Shown: positions 1-10,216, counted from the first letter of the stretch. The stretch: DNA of 19,395 bases from DASUFE01 sp036274675 (GCA_036274675.1 DASUFE010000097.1:1-19395), one strand, 5' to 3'. Notes: generated by a model not told the origin, from the sequence alone. Numbers and translations are program-made.

Positions 1-4
1 TATC

Positions 5-1198
5 TTGCAAAAGCCGGCTGTACTGGTTCTGGGGGACGGCAGTGTCTTCCAGGGCGTATCGATAGGTGTGGACGGTCACACCGTCGGCGAAGTGGTTTTC
101 AATACAGCCATGACCGGATATCAGGAAATTCTTACGGACCCGTCCTATTCCCGGCAGATCGTCACCTTGACCTATCCGCATATCGGCAATACCGGCGTCA
201 ATCCGGAAGACCAGGAGTCCTCGCGCGTCCATGCCGCGGGCCTCGTCATCCGCGACCTGCCGCTCTTGACCAGCAACTGGCGTTGCCAACAGTCCCTGCC
301 CGAGTACCTCGCGCAGAACGGCATAGTGGCCATCGCCGAGATCGATACCCGCCGCCTAACCCGCCTGTTGCGGGAAAAGGGCGCCCAGAACGGCTGCATC
401 ATGGCCGGCAAAGACGCCGCTGAAACACGGGCGCTGCAACTGGCGCGGGCGTTCCCGGGCCTGGTCGGCATGGACCTGGCGAAGGAAGTGACGGTGTCCG
501 CCGCCTATAAATGGACCGAAGGCACCTGGCGCCTGGGCGAAGCCAAGGGTCAGATTCCGCGCGGCGCGACCGGCCGGGGCGAGCGCGATTATCACGTGGT
601 CGCCTACGATTTCGGGGTCAAGCTCAATATTCTGCGCATGCTTTCGGACCGCGGCTGCCGCCTGACGGTGGTGCCGGCCAAAACCTCCGCGGCGGAAGTG
701 CTGGCTTTGCAGCCCGACGGAATTTTTCTATCCAATGGTCCCGGCGATCCCGAGCCCTGCCTCTACGCCATCGAGGCGATCCGCGAATTCCTGCGCATCG
801 GCAAACCGGTGTTTGGCATCTGTCTCGGCCATCAGTTGCTTGGACTCGCCTGCGGCGCAAAAACCCGCAAGATGAAGTTCGGGCATCATGGGGCCAACCA
901 TCCGGTGCAGGAACTTGCGACCGGTCGGGTATTGATTACGAGCCAGAACCACGGTTTCGAGGTCGACGAGAGAAGCCTGCCGCCGAACGTGAAAGCGACG
1001 CACCGCTCGCTGTTCGACGGTTCGCTGCAGGGCATACATACGGTCGACAAACCCGCCTTCAGCTTTCAGGGTCATCCCGAGGCAAGCCCGGGTCCGCACG
1101 ATATCGGCCACCTGTTTGATCATTTCATCGAATTAATGGATAAAACCACGGAGCACACGGAGCGCACGGAGAATAAGAAAGTGAAACTAAAAAATTAA
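5..1198 (+). CDS. carA: Carbamoyl-phosphate synthase small (glutaminase) subunit
   Basis: Hydrolyses glutamine and passes ammonia to CarB for carbamoyl phosphate, the precursor of arginine and pyrimidines. The N-terminal half is the CarA-specific domain; the C-terminal half is a class I glutamine amidotransferase with nucleophile C273 in GICLGHQ and H357/E359 in QGHPEA. The TTG at 5 aligns with the first residue of E. coli CarA, whose gene also starts with TTG, so I take it as the start; the leader lies outside the window and an upstream start cannot be excluded. The protein is 397 residues against about 382 in E. coli. The excess is a charged tail after LFDHFIELMD (residues 380-397), encoded by a palindromic repeat that begins at about 1142. 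carB follows after an unusually long 275-bp gap. Confidence 0.96.
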   Translation: MQKPAVLVLGDGSVFQGVSIGVDGHTVGEVVFNTAMTGYQEILTDPSYSRQIVTLTYPHIGNTGVNPEDQESSRVHAAGLVIRDLPLLTSNWRCQQSLPEYLAQNGIVAIAEIDTRRLTRLLREKGAQNGCIMAGKDAAETRALQLARAFPGLVGMDLAKEVTVSAAYKWTEGTWRLGEAKGQIPRGATGRGERDYHVVAYDFGVKLNILRMLSDRGCRLTVVPAKTSAAEVLALQPDGIFLSNGPGDPEPCLYAIEAIREFLRIGKPVFGICLGHQLLGLACGAKTRKMKFGHHGANHPVQELATGRVLITSQNHGFEVDERSLPPNVKATHRSLFDGSLQGIHTVDKPAFSFQGHPEASPGPHDIGHLFDHFIELMDKTTEHTERTENKKVKLKN

Positions 1199-1226
1199 TA
1201 TCTGTTTTAGCTCCGTGTAATCCGCG
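1142..1226. repeat. Family A palindromic element, copy 1 (carA tail)
   Basis: The left arm at 1142-1173 is a purine-rich run of near-tandem CACGGAG units (ACCACGGAGCACACGGAG and so on). A degenerate right arm, CTCCGTGTAATCCGCG, lies at 1211-1226. The left arm closely matches the arm after rsfS (8827-8858). Unlike the other copies, it overlaps a coding region: carA stays open through the left arm and stops at 1196-1198. The right arm is clearly decayed, so copy identity rests mainly on the left arm. Confidence 0.75.
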
Positions 1227-1239
1227 ATCAAATGATTTT

Positions 1240-1261
1240 ATGCCTAAAAAAGATTAGGCAT
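1240..1261. other. Small hairpin in the carA-carB gap
   Basis: ATGCCTAA (1240-1247) and TTAGGCAT (1254-1261) form a perfect 8-bp stem with a 6-nt A-rich loop. No T-run follows, so it is not a standard intrinsic terminator. It sits in the unusually long 275-bp spacer between carA and carB. The rest of that spacer shows no convincing gene; a 64-codon open frame at 1232-1426 has no recognisable features. Confidence 0.4.
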
Positions 1262-1473
1262 GTTGAGGTGAGGCCGGGAGGCGAACCCAGACAGGTTTCA
1301 CCGAAATTGAAAAAAGTAAAAATAGGAACGGCACAATCGCCGATCTCAAACATTGAGGTTGAATTTTTGTTGTTGGGGGTTCGTTACACTCATCCCAACC
1401 TGCGGACTCCACGGAAGATTGAGTAAAACCTGAAGATACCGAGCGCACGATCCACGAATTTTAAAAGACTGCC

Positions 1474-4692
<3,219 letters not shown>

Positions 4693-4698
4693 CCGCCG

Positions 4699-5175
4699 AT
4701 GGCAAAGGTACCCATTACAATCCGTGGAGCCGAGAAAATGCGCGAGGAGCTGGAGCAGCTCAAAAGCGTCGAACGGCCGCGCATCATAGAGGCTATTGCG
4801 GAGGCGCGCGCGCACGGCGATCTCAAGGAGAACGCCGAATACCACGCGGCGCGCGAACAGCAGAGTTTTACCGAGGGTCGCATCAAGGATCTGGAAGCCA
4901 AGCTTTCAAATGCCGAGATCATCGATGTCACAAAAATCAACGCCAACGGCAAGTGCGTGTTCGGCGCGACTGTCGACCTGGTCGATGTCGAAAGCGGCGA
5001 CTCGGTTACCTATCGCATCGTCGGCGAGGATGAAGCCGATATCAAACAGGGGCTGATCTCCATCAGTTCACCGATTGCCCGCGCGCTGATCGGCAAGGAA
5101 ACCGACGACGTCGCGAAAGTGCAGGCCCCCGGCGGCGTGCGCGAATACGAAATAACCGACGTTCGGTATGAATAA
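4699..5175 (+). CDS. greA: Transcription elongation factor GreA
   Basis: Rescues backtracked RNA polymerase by stimulating cleavage of the 3' end of the nascent RNA. At 158 residues it is full length. An N-terminal antiparallel coiled coil (about 1-75) carries the tip acids D41 and E44 in HGDLKENAEYHAAREQ, the residues that reach the polymerase active site. A C-terminal FKBP-like domain follows, with ISSPIARALIGK and PGGVREYEI. Start choice is firm because GGAGG lies nine bases upstream. It is the last gene of the carA-carB-greA block; the wording of the coiled coil is gammaproteobacterial. The expected next genes of this block in many relatives (rlmE, ftsH) are absent, and a palindromic element follows instead. 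Confidence 0.97.
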   Translation: MAKVPITIRGAEKMREELEQLKSVERPRIIEAIAEARAHGDLKENAEYHAAREQQSFTEGRIKDLEAKLSNAEIIDVTKINANGKCVFGATVDLVDVESGDSVTYRIVGEDEADIKQGLISISSPIARALIGKETDDVAKVQAPGGVREYEITDVRYE

Positions 5176-5220
5176 TACTATCTTCCCCAGGAATGCAATA
5201 TCGTTAAAACCTTAGAAGAA

Positions 5221-5334
5221 TTTCTCTCACGGAGGCACGGGGAGCGCGGAGATTAAATTTCTTGGAAAAAAATCAAATTACTTCTCTGTGAACTCCGTGC
5301 CTCCGTGAGAAACTCTTTCTTAGCGTCTTGGCAG
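5221..5334. repeat. Family A palindromic element with a family B fragment, copy 2
   Basis: Left arm 5221-5250 (CTCACGGAGGCACGGGGAGC core) pairs with right arm 5283-5312 (ACTCCGTGCCTCCGTGAGA core), leaving a 32-nt AT-rich centre. Right after it, 5315-5334 (CTTTCTTAGCGTCTTGGCAG) matches the right arm of the family B element before tldD (CTTTCTTCGCGTCTTTGCG). The copy therefore looks composite. It fills most of the 211-bp greA-holA gap and would form a long RNA hairpin after greA. Confidence 0.85.
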
Positions 5335-5372
5335 ATTAAAAAATCAAGCCCCCAACTTTGCGTTCTAAAGTC

Positions 5373-5378
5373 TATATT
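5373..5378 (+). promoter_or_regulatory. Possible -10 box of a leaderless holA transcript
   Basis: TATATT ends eight bases before the holA ATG, which has no Shine-Dalgarno sequence. The spacing would put transcription start at or next to the A of ATG. No convincing -35 box is visible, so this is a weak call, noted because maf shows the same arrangement. Confidence 0.25.
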
Positions 5379-5386
5379 CATATCTA

Positions 5387-6424
5387 ATGAAGATTGATCC
5401 CTCCCAGCTCGATAAGCACGCTCAAAATAAATTGCTTCCGGTTTATCTGGTGTTCGGCGACGAGCCGCTGCAGATGATGGAAGCGATGCACGCATTGCGC
5501 ACGGCGGCGCGCGCGCAGGGTTGCGGCAGTCGCGAGGTGCTGGAAGCCGGCAAGGATTTCGACTGGAACCGGCTCGGCTTTTCCGCCAACAGCATGTCGT
5601 TGTTCGCCGAGCGCAGAATACTGGAGTTGCGGCTGCCGGGCGGCAGCCCCGGCCAGGACGGCGCGAAAGCGCTGATCGAGTATGCGGAAAGACCGGCCGA
5701 TGACGCGGTATTGCTGATCGAAAGCGGCAAGATCGATCCGAAGTCCCAGAAGACCAAGTGGTTCCAGGCGCTGGAGGGTGTCGGCGGGATAGTCCAGATT
5801 TGGCCAGTTAAACCGGCGGCATTGCCGCAGTGGATCGAGCGACGCCTGCGGGCTTGCGGATTGCAGGCGGACCGGGAGGCGGCCGCGTTGCTGGCGATGC
5901 GCACCGAGGGCAATCTGCTGGCGGCGGCGCAGGAGATCGAAAAACTGTCGCTGCTGCACGGGCAGCCCGGCAAGCAGGTGCGGCTGGACGTGCGCCAGGT
6001 CGCCGATGCGGTTTCCGACAGCAGCCGCTACAGCGTTTACGACCTGGTCGACGCGGCTCTGGGAGGCGAGACGGCGCGGAGTCTGCGCATCCTGGGCGGT
6101 CTCAAACAGGAGGCCGCCGCCACGCCGCTGGTGCTGTGGGCCTTGCAAAACGAAATCCGTTCGCTATATGACATGAAGCAGCGCCTGCAATCAGGGGAAC
6201 CCCCGGCACGGGTACTGTCCGAGGTATGGGACAGCCGCAAGTCCCGGGTGGAGCAGGCTTTGAAACGGTTATCGGCGGGGACTTGGGGTATACTTCTGAA
6301 CCTGTGTGCTGGCGCAGATCTGGCGGTCAAAGGTCTGCGTGAGGAAAGAGAGTGGGATGTATTGCGGGAAATCTGCCTCGGCCTGTCCGCCGGATATTTA
6401 TTCCGTCGGATCGATGTGAAATGA
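5387..6424 (+). CDS. holA: DNA polymerase III subunit delta
   Basis: The delta wrench of the clamp loader, which opens the beta sliding clamp ring. At 345 residues it is close to the family norm. The N-terminal region shows the family opening LPVYLVFGDEPLQMMEA (about 16-32), where the GDE-type segment sits in the AAA-like fold. FDWNRL, SLFAERRILELRLP and the WIERRL helix follow, then the helical collar domain to the end. In many relatives holA follows leuS and lptE; here both are missing and the gene follows a palindromic element. No Shine-Dalgarno precedes the ATG. proA starts 13 bp after the stop, so holA-proA are likely one transcript. Confidence 0.95.
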   Translation: MKIDPSQLDKHAQNKLLPVYLVFGDEPLQMMEAMHALRTAARAQGCGSREVLEAGKDFDWNRLGFSANSMSLFAERRILELRLPGGSPGQDGAKALIEYAERPADDAVLLIESGKIDPKSQKTKWFQALEGVGGIVQIWPVKPAALPQWIERRLRACGLQADREAAALLAMRTEGNLLAAAQEIEKLSLLHGQPGKQVRLDVRQVADAVSDSSRYSVYDLVDAALGGETARSLRILGGLKQEAAATPLVLWALQNEIRSLYDMKQRLQSGEPPARVLSEVWDSRKSRVEQALKRLSAGTWGILLNLCAGADLAVKGLREEREWDVLREICLGLSAGYLFRRIDVK

Positions 6425-6437
6425 AACCGGATATACG

Positions 6438-7721
6438 ATGAAAGCCAGGGTCGAACAATTGAATTTTGACGGCGCTCAATACATGCAGCAGCTCGGCCGC
6501 GAGGCGCGCGCGGCTGCGCGTGTGATCGGCCGTGCCGATACCGCCGTCAAGAACCGGGCCCTGTTGGCGATCGCCCGTCGTATTCTCGAGGCTGAAGCGA
6601 AACTGACGGCGGCCAACAAGCTCGATCTGCAAGCAGGACAGAATAGCGGGTTGGATGCCGCCTTAATGGACAGGCTCACATTGACGCAGGCGCGGATAAG
6701 GGCCATGGCCGAGGGTCTGCGCCAGGTGGCTGCATTGACCGATCCCGTCGGCGAGATCAGCCAGCTGGCATACCGGCCTTCCGGCATCCGGGTCGGGCGC
6801 ATGCGGGTGCCGCTCGGCGTCATCGGCATCATTTACGAATCGCGGCCGAACGTGACGGCCGACGCGGCGGCGTTGTGCCTGAAAGCGGGGAACGCCTGTA
6901 TCCTGCGCGGCGGTTCGGAAGCATTGAATTCCAATCTTGCCATCGCGGAATGCATACATGAGGGCCTGGAAGAGGCCGGCCTGCCGCCGACGGTAGTGCA
7001 AGTGTTGCAGTCGAGCGATCGTAACCTGGTGGGCATGCTGCTCAAGATGAAAGACAGCATCGACATCATCATTCCGCGCGGCGGCAAATCGCTGATAGAG
7101 CGCGTGGCGCAGGAGTCGGAGATTCCGGTATTGAAGCATCTGGACGGTATCTGCCACGTCTATATCGACGACAAGGCCGATCTGGAAATGGCCAAGCGTG
7201 TTGCATTCAACGCCAAAACCTACCGCTACGGTATCTGCGGGGCGATGGAAACCCTGCTGGTGGCGGAGCAGGTCGCGCGGACGGTATTGCCGGATCTGGC
7301 GGCGCAGTACCGCAAGGCTGGCGTTGAACTGCGCGGCTGCAAGCGCAGTCGCGGCATCGTGCCGGATATGCTGGAGGCGACCGAAGCCGATTGGACCACT
7401 GAATATCTGGCGCCGATCCTCTCCGTCAAAGTGGTTGATGACCTGGACGAGGCGATCGGGCATATCGAACGCTATGGATCGCATCATACCGATGCCATCG
7501 TCACCGAGGATTACACGCGCGCACAGCGTTTCCTGCGTGAAGTGGATTCCAGTTCCGTGATGGTGAATGCTCCGACCTGTTTCGCCGACGGCTTCGAATA
7601 CGGCCTTGGCGCCGAGATCGGCATCAGTACGGACAAGCTGCATGCGCGCGGGCCGGTGGGGCTGGAAGGCTTGACCACCCTCAAGTTCATCATATTGGGG
7701 AGCGGCCAGGTTCGTGGATAA
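6438..7721 (+). CDS. proA: Gamma-glutamyl phosphate reductase
   Basis: Second step of proline synthesis: NADPH-dependent reduction of gamma-glutamyl phosphate to glutamate semialdehyde. At 427 residues it has an aldehyde-dehydrogenase-like fold. Visible family segments are RVPLGVIGIIYESRPNV, LCLKAGNACILRGGSEA, IPRGGKSLIERV and the C-terminal GLGAEIGISTDKLHARGP. The catalytic cysteine is C267 in the segment YGICGAMETLLV, where relatives usually have CN rather than CG after the thiol. The ATG at 6438 gives about 15 residues before the conserved YMQQLGREARAA; the internal ATG at 6483 is an alternative start. It lies between holA and nadD, its usual place in related genomes. Confidence 0.96.
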   Translation: MKARVEQLNFDGAQYMQQLGREARAAARVIGRADTAVKNRALLAIARRILEAEAKLTAANKLDLQAGQNSGLDAALMDRLTLTQARIRAMAEGLRQVAALTDPVGEISQLAYRPSGIRVGRMRVPLGVIGIIYESRPNVTADAAALCLKAGNACILRGGSEALNSNLAIAECIHEGLEEAGLPPTVVQVLQSSDRNLVGMLLKMKDSIDIIIPRGGKSLIERVAQESEIPVLKHLDGICHVYIDDKADLEMAKRVAFNAKTYRYGICGAMETLLVAEQVARTVLPDLAAQYRKAGVELRGCKRSRGIVPDMLEATEADWTTEYLAPILSVKVVDDLDEAIGHIERYGSHHTDAIVTEDYTRAQRFLREVDSSSVMVNAPTCFADGFEYGLGAEIGISTDKLHARGPVGLEGLTTLKFIILGSGQVRG

Positions 7722-7806
7722 ATTGGGCGTGGATAAAAGACCCGTTGCTGAATCGGGCGTGGCCGGTCGCATGAATAATCTCGTAACAGCGGAGTAACTC
7801 AGGCCG

Positions 7807-8448
7807 GTGCAGAAACTGATCGGCATATTCGGCGGTACTTTCGATCCCGTACATTACGGACATTTAAAACCGGCCCAGGAAATTTTCCAGCGGCTGCGCC
7901 TGGACGAACTGCGCGTGGTTCCCTGTTTCCGCCCGGTGCATCGCGATCCGCCGCTTGCCGATCCCGACCAGCGCATAGAAATGCTGCAGCTGGCGCTGCG
8001 CGAATTTCCGCGTTTCATGGCTGATGACCGCGAACTGCGGCGAGGCGGCGATTCCTATACCGTGGATACACTCGAGGAAATGCACAGGGAGTTTCCGCGT
8101 GCCACGCTGTGCCTGCTGCTGGGCCAGGATGCCCTTGAGGGTTTCAGGAAATGGCGCCGCTGGCGGCACATCCTGAAGCTGGCGCATCTTCTGGTCTGCG
8201 CGCGGCCAGGCTACGGGCTCGAGCGCGGCAGCGAACGCGGCAAGCTGATCGCGGAGTTCGGCATACCTTCCGAGGCCGGGTTGCGCGACCGTCCGTCCGG
8301 AGGGATCCTGCCGGTGGCGACGGCGCAGTATGACATTTCCTCGACCCTGGTCCGGCAGCGACTGCGGGAACGTCAGTCCGTCGAGGGACTGGTGCCGCCG
8401 GCCCTCGCGGAATGGCTGAATGAAAATCGTATCTATGAGGTAAATTGA
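7807..8448 (+). CDS. nadD: Nicotinate-nucleotide adenylyltransferase
   Basis: Transfers AMP from ATP to nicotinic acid mononucleotide, making deamido-NAD in NAD synthesis. At 213 residues it is full length. The nucleotidyltransferase signature GGTFDPVHYGHL (residues 9-20) includes the HxGH motif (H16-H19), and the C-terminal ISSTLVR motif is at 177-183. The start is GTG: IGIFGGTFDP sits immediately after it as in homologues, and no in-frame ATG fits. A GGAG at 7791-7794 is somewhat distant (12 nt). The 3' end runs up to rsfS, a conserved pair, which suggests co-translation. The 85-bp gap after proA contains two copies of a short GGGCGTGG repeat and no gene. Confidence 0.96.
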   Translation: MQKLIGIFGGTFDPVHYGHLKPAQEIFQRLRLDELRVVPCFRPVHRDPPLADPDQRIEMLQLALREFPRFMADDRELRRGGDSYTVDTLEEMHREFPRATLCLLLGQDALEGFRKWRRWRHILKLAHLLVCARPGYGLERGSERGKLIAEFGIPSEAGLRDRPSGGILPVATAQYDISSTLVRQRLRERQSVEGLVPPALAEWLNENRIYEVN

Positions 8449-8462
8449 AACATGGTATCGAT

Positions 8463-8828
8463 ATGCAACTGGCAAAACTGACCAAACTTGTGGTGGGGGC
8501 GCTGGAAGACTTGAAAGCGCTGGATCTCAAGGTGCTGGATGTAAGGACGATGACCAGCGTTACGGATACGATGATCATCGTATCCGGCACTTCCACCCGC
8601 CACGTCAAGGCGATGGCCGACAGCGTCTTCGAAAAGGCCGCCGCCGCCGGCCACCGGCCGCTTGGTGTCGAAGGGGAGAAGGAGGGCGAGTGGGTGCTGG
8701 TCGACCTCGGCGATATCGTGGTGCACATCATGCTGCCGCAGACGCGCGATTTCTATAACCTCGAAAAACTCTGGGACAAGGACCTGGCGCTGGTCGCCGA
8801 AAAACGCGCCGTGAAAACCAAATCATAA
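8463..8828 (+). CDS. rsfS: Ribosomal silencing factor RsfS
   Basis: Binds ribosomal protein uL14 (L14) on the 50S subunit and blocks subunit joining when nutrients are scarce. The product is 121 residues from the ATG at 8463. Family segments are LVVGALEDLKALD, SVTDTMIIVSGTSTRHVKAMAD, PLGVEGEKEGEWVLVDLGDIVVHIM and the end FYNLEKLWDKD. I chose 8463 because MQLAKLTKLV aligns with the N-terminus of other RsfS proteins. An in-frame TTG at 8445, overlapping the nadD stop and preceded by GAGGT at 8437-8441, is a real alternative adding six residues. The TAA stop (8826-8828) coincides with the edge of a family A palindromic element. Confidence 0.94.
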   Translation: MQLAKLTKLVVGALEDLKALDLKVLDVRTMTSVTDTMIIVSGTSTRHVKAMADSVFEKAAAAGHRPLGVEGEKEGEWVLVDLGDIVVHIMLPQTRDFYNLEKLWDKDLALVAEKRAVKTKS

Positions 8829-8922
8829 AACCACAGAGCACACAGAGAGCACAGAGAAGGGCCGGAGATATTTGAAGAATCCTTGAATTAACACCTTGTG
8901 TTCTCCGTGTCCTCGGTGGTTT
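8827..8922. repeat. Family A palindromic element, copy 3 (rsfS-rlmH)
   Basis: The left arm at 8827-8858 (AAAACCACAGAGCACACAGA start) pairs with the right arm at 8896-8922 (TTCTCCGTGTCCTCGGTGG core) across a 37-nt centre. It fills practically the whole 103-bp rsfS-rlmH gap: the left edge is in the rsfS stop codon and the right arm ends nine bases before the rlmH ATG. It is the best-preserved family A copy in the window, with the left arm nearly identical to the one that encodes the CarA tail. Confidence 0.88.
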
Positions 8923-8931
8923 GTAATCTTT

Positions 8932-9405
8932 ATGAAAATTCATTTGATTGCCGTCGGGACCAAAATGCCGGGCTGGGTAGACGAGGCATATCAGGAATAT
9001 GCCAAACGCCTGACGGACGAATGCCGGTTGCTACTGACCGAGGTGCCCGCCGCCAAGCGAGGCAAGTCGATCGATTCGCGGCAGGCGACGCGGCAGGAGG
9101 GGAAGAAGATCCTGGAGAAAATTCCCGCCGGCGCGCGCCGTATCGTGCTGGACGAGCGCGGCCGCATGCTCGACACGCCGGCGCTGGCGCAGCGCCTTAA
9201 AGCCTGGTTGCAGGGAGGCGCCGACGTCGCGCTGCTGGTGGGCGGTCCCGACGGCCTGGCGCCCGATTGCAAGGCCGTTGCCGAGGAAACCTGGTCGTTG
9301 TCACCGCTGACACTGCCGCATCCATTAGTGAGGGTGGTCGTCGCCGAAGCGCTTTACCGGGCGTGGTCCATGCTGAGGAATCATCCTTATCATAGAGGCG
9401 ACTAG
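8932..9405 (+). CDS. rlmH: 23S rRNA pseudouridine-1915 N3-methyltransferase
   Basis: Methylates the pseudouridine at 1915 in helix 69 of 23S rRNA on the assembled 70S ribosome, using S-adenosylmethionine. At 157 residues it is full length (E. coli 155). SPOUT-fold landmarks are the opening MKIHLIAVGTKMPGWVDEAY, the AdoMet-binding LLVGGPDGL, and the C-terminal knot SLSPLTLPHPLVRVVVAEALYRAW ending in NHPYHRGD (segments abbreviated here). The ATG at 8932 matches the family start exactly. No Shine-Dalgarno is present: the bases before the ATG are GGTTTGTAATCTTT, immediately after a palindromic right arm. It usually follows rsfS, as here. Confidence 0.96.
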   Translation: MKIHLIAVGTKMPGWVDEAYQEYAKRLTDECRLLLTEVPAAKRGKSIDSRQATRQEGKKILEKIPAGARRIVLDERGRMLDTPALAQRLKAWLQGGADVALLVGGPDGLAPDCKAVAEETWSLSPLTLPHPLVRVVVAEALYRAWSMLRNHPYHRGD

Positions 9406-9464
9406 TTAACGCTTTCTCCTGGAAATTCCAAACTTAATAAAAACAGGCCCCAAACAGGCGAGCT

Positions 9465-10058
9465 TTGCTAAGAACCATCATCAACATACTCCGAGCGATT
9501 ATCCGCAAAATTCGCAGGAGCAATCCGCCTTCGGTAAGTAAGGTGATGATTCATGGTGGGCATTCAAAACCGATGCTCTCAGACGGGGATATGGTTTGGG
9601 GTTCAAACCTAAAACAGGAAGTCGTAGTACTTTTGGGGCAGATTATACGCTCGTGGGCGATGATCGGGTTTACGATTGATTCGTCTATCCGCTCGATAAT
9701 AGACAACCGTGTCAATCGCCAGATTGATACATCTCTAATAGAGCCATTCAATAAACGAATAGACCTATTGTCTGGGTTGTGTGAAGAAGTCTGCGCAAAC
9801 GAAGCCCATGTTAAATTTGTTCATGGGATGTTGCAGAAGATCAAGTCAGAGCAAAAATTGCGTAACATGCTCGTCCATGCTCGTGTGATGGATGATACGA
9901 AAAGGCCCCAGACGCATGTGCACATTTCTTCGTGCAGATGGACGAGGCCGCCTCGAAAGATAATTCATAAAAAAATATCCATAAAAGCACTTGAAGATTA
10001 CTATCAACGTACTCAACGTCTAGCCATGGAGCTGTTTATGGCCGCCGCCCACTACTGA
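9465..10058 (+). CDS. Orphan HEPN-like protein with RNxxxH motif
   Basis: I do not recognise a named family. The protein is 197 residues from the TTG at 9465, or 170 from the ATG at 9546; the ATG start drops a very basic Ile-rich segment and may be correct. The body looks all-helical: LGQIIRSWAMIGFTIDSS (about 55-72), IEPFNKRIDLLSGL, then LRNMLVHAR with R133, N134 and H138, and a C-terminal helix EDYYQRTQRLAMELF. R-N-x3-H after helices is the signature of HEPN domains, many of which are RNases in toxin-antitoxin or defence systems. That function is inference. The gene is AT-richer than its neighbours, with AGA and ATA codons, and splits rlmH from maf. No antitoxin-like partner is adjacent. 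Confidence 0.72.
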   Translation: MLRTIINILRAIIRKIRRSNPPSVSKVMIHGGHSKPMLSDGDMVWGSNLKQEVVVLLGQIIRSWAMIGFTIDSSIRSIIDNRVNRQIDTSLIEPFNKRIDLLSGLCEEVCANEAHVKFVHGMLQKIKSEQKLRNMLVHARVMDDTKRPQTHVHISSCRWTRPPRKIIHKKISIKALEDYYQRTQRLAMELFMAAAHY

Positions 10059-10082
10059 TTCATCGGCCAAAAAGTATTGGTT

Positions 10083-10096
10083 TTGATAAATATCAA
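10083..10096. promoter_or_regulatory. Perfect FNR-type box
   Basis: TTGATAAATATCAA matches the FNR/anaerobox consensus TTGAT-N4-ATCAA at all ten defined positions. It lies 25 bp after the HEPN-like gene and 284 bp before maf. No good -10 box is found at the class II distance on either strand, so whether it is used is unknown. The local AT-richness raises the chance of a fortuitous match. Confidence 0.35.
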
Positions 10097-10216
10097 TAAA
10101 TCACAGAGATTCTGCTGTTGCTTGCCGTTCTCTATCCCGGAGCCACAGGTACATTGTACGCGCCACGATTTATCCGATAGCCTAAACATTATCACGCCTG
10201 GAAGCGCGTTTCTTTC

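Noticed and set aside
1232..1426. 64-codon frame in the carA-carB gap
   Set aside because: It starts beside a hairpin, has no Shine-Dalgarno and no recognisable features; likely chance.
7251..7275. CG in place of the common CN after the ProA catalytic cysteine, as a sign of lost function
   Set aside because: The catalytic cysteine and all surrounding blocks are intact, and this position varies; no reason to call the enzyme inactive.
7771..7797. Eight-codon open frame before nadD (MNNLVTAE)
   Set aside because: Too short, without a ribosome site or any attenuator structure; chance is the simplest explanation.
6663..7826. 387-codon minus-strand frame opposite proA
   Set aside because: Shadow of proA; no recognisable domain and no initiation signal.
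8453..8480. ATG at 8453 as the rsfS start
   Set aside because: It is out of frame with rsfS and soon runs into a stop.
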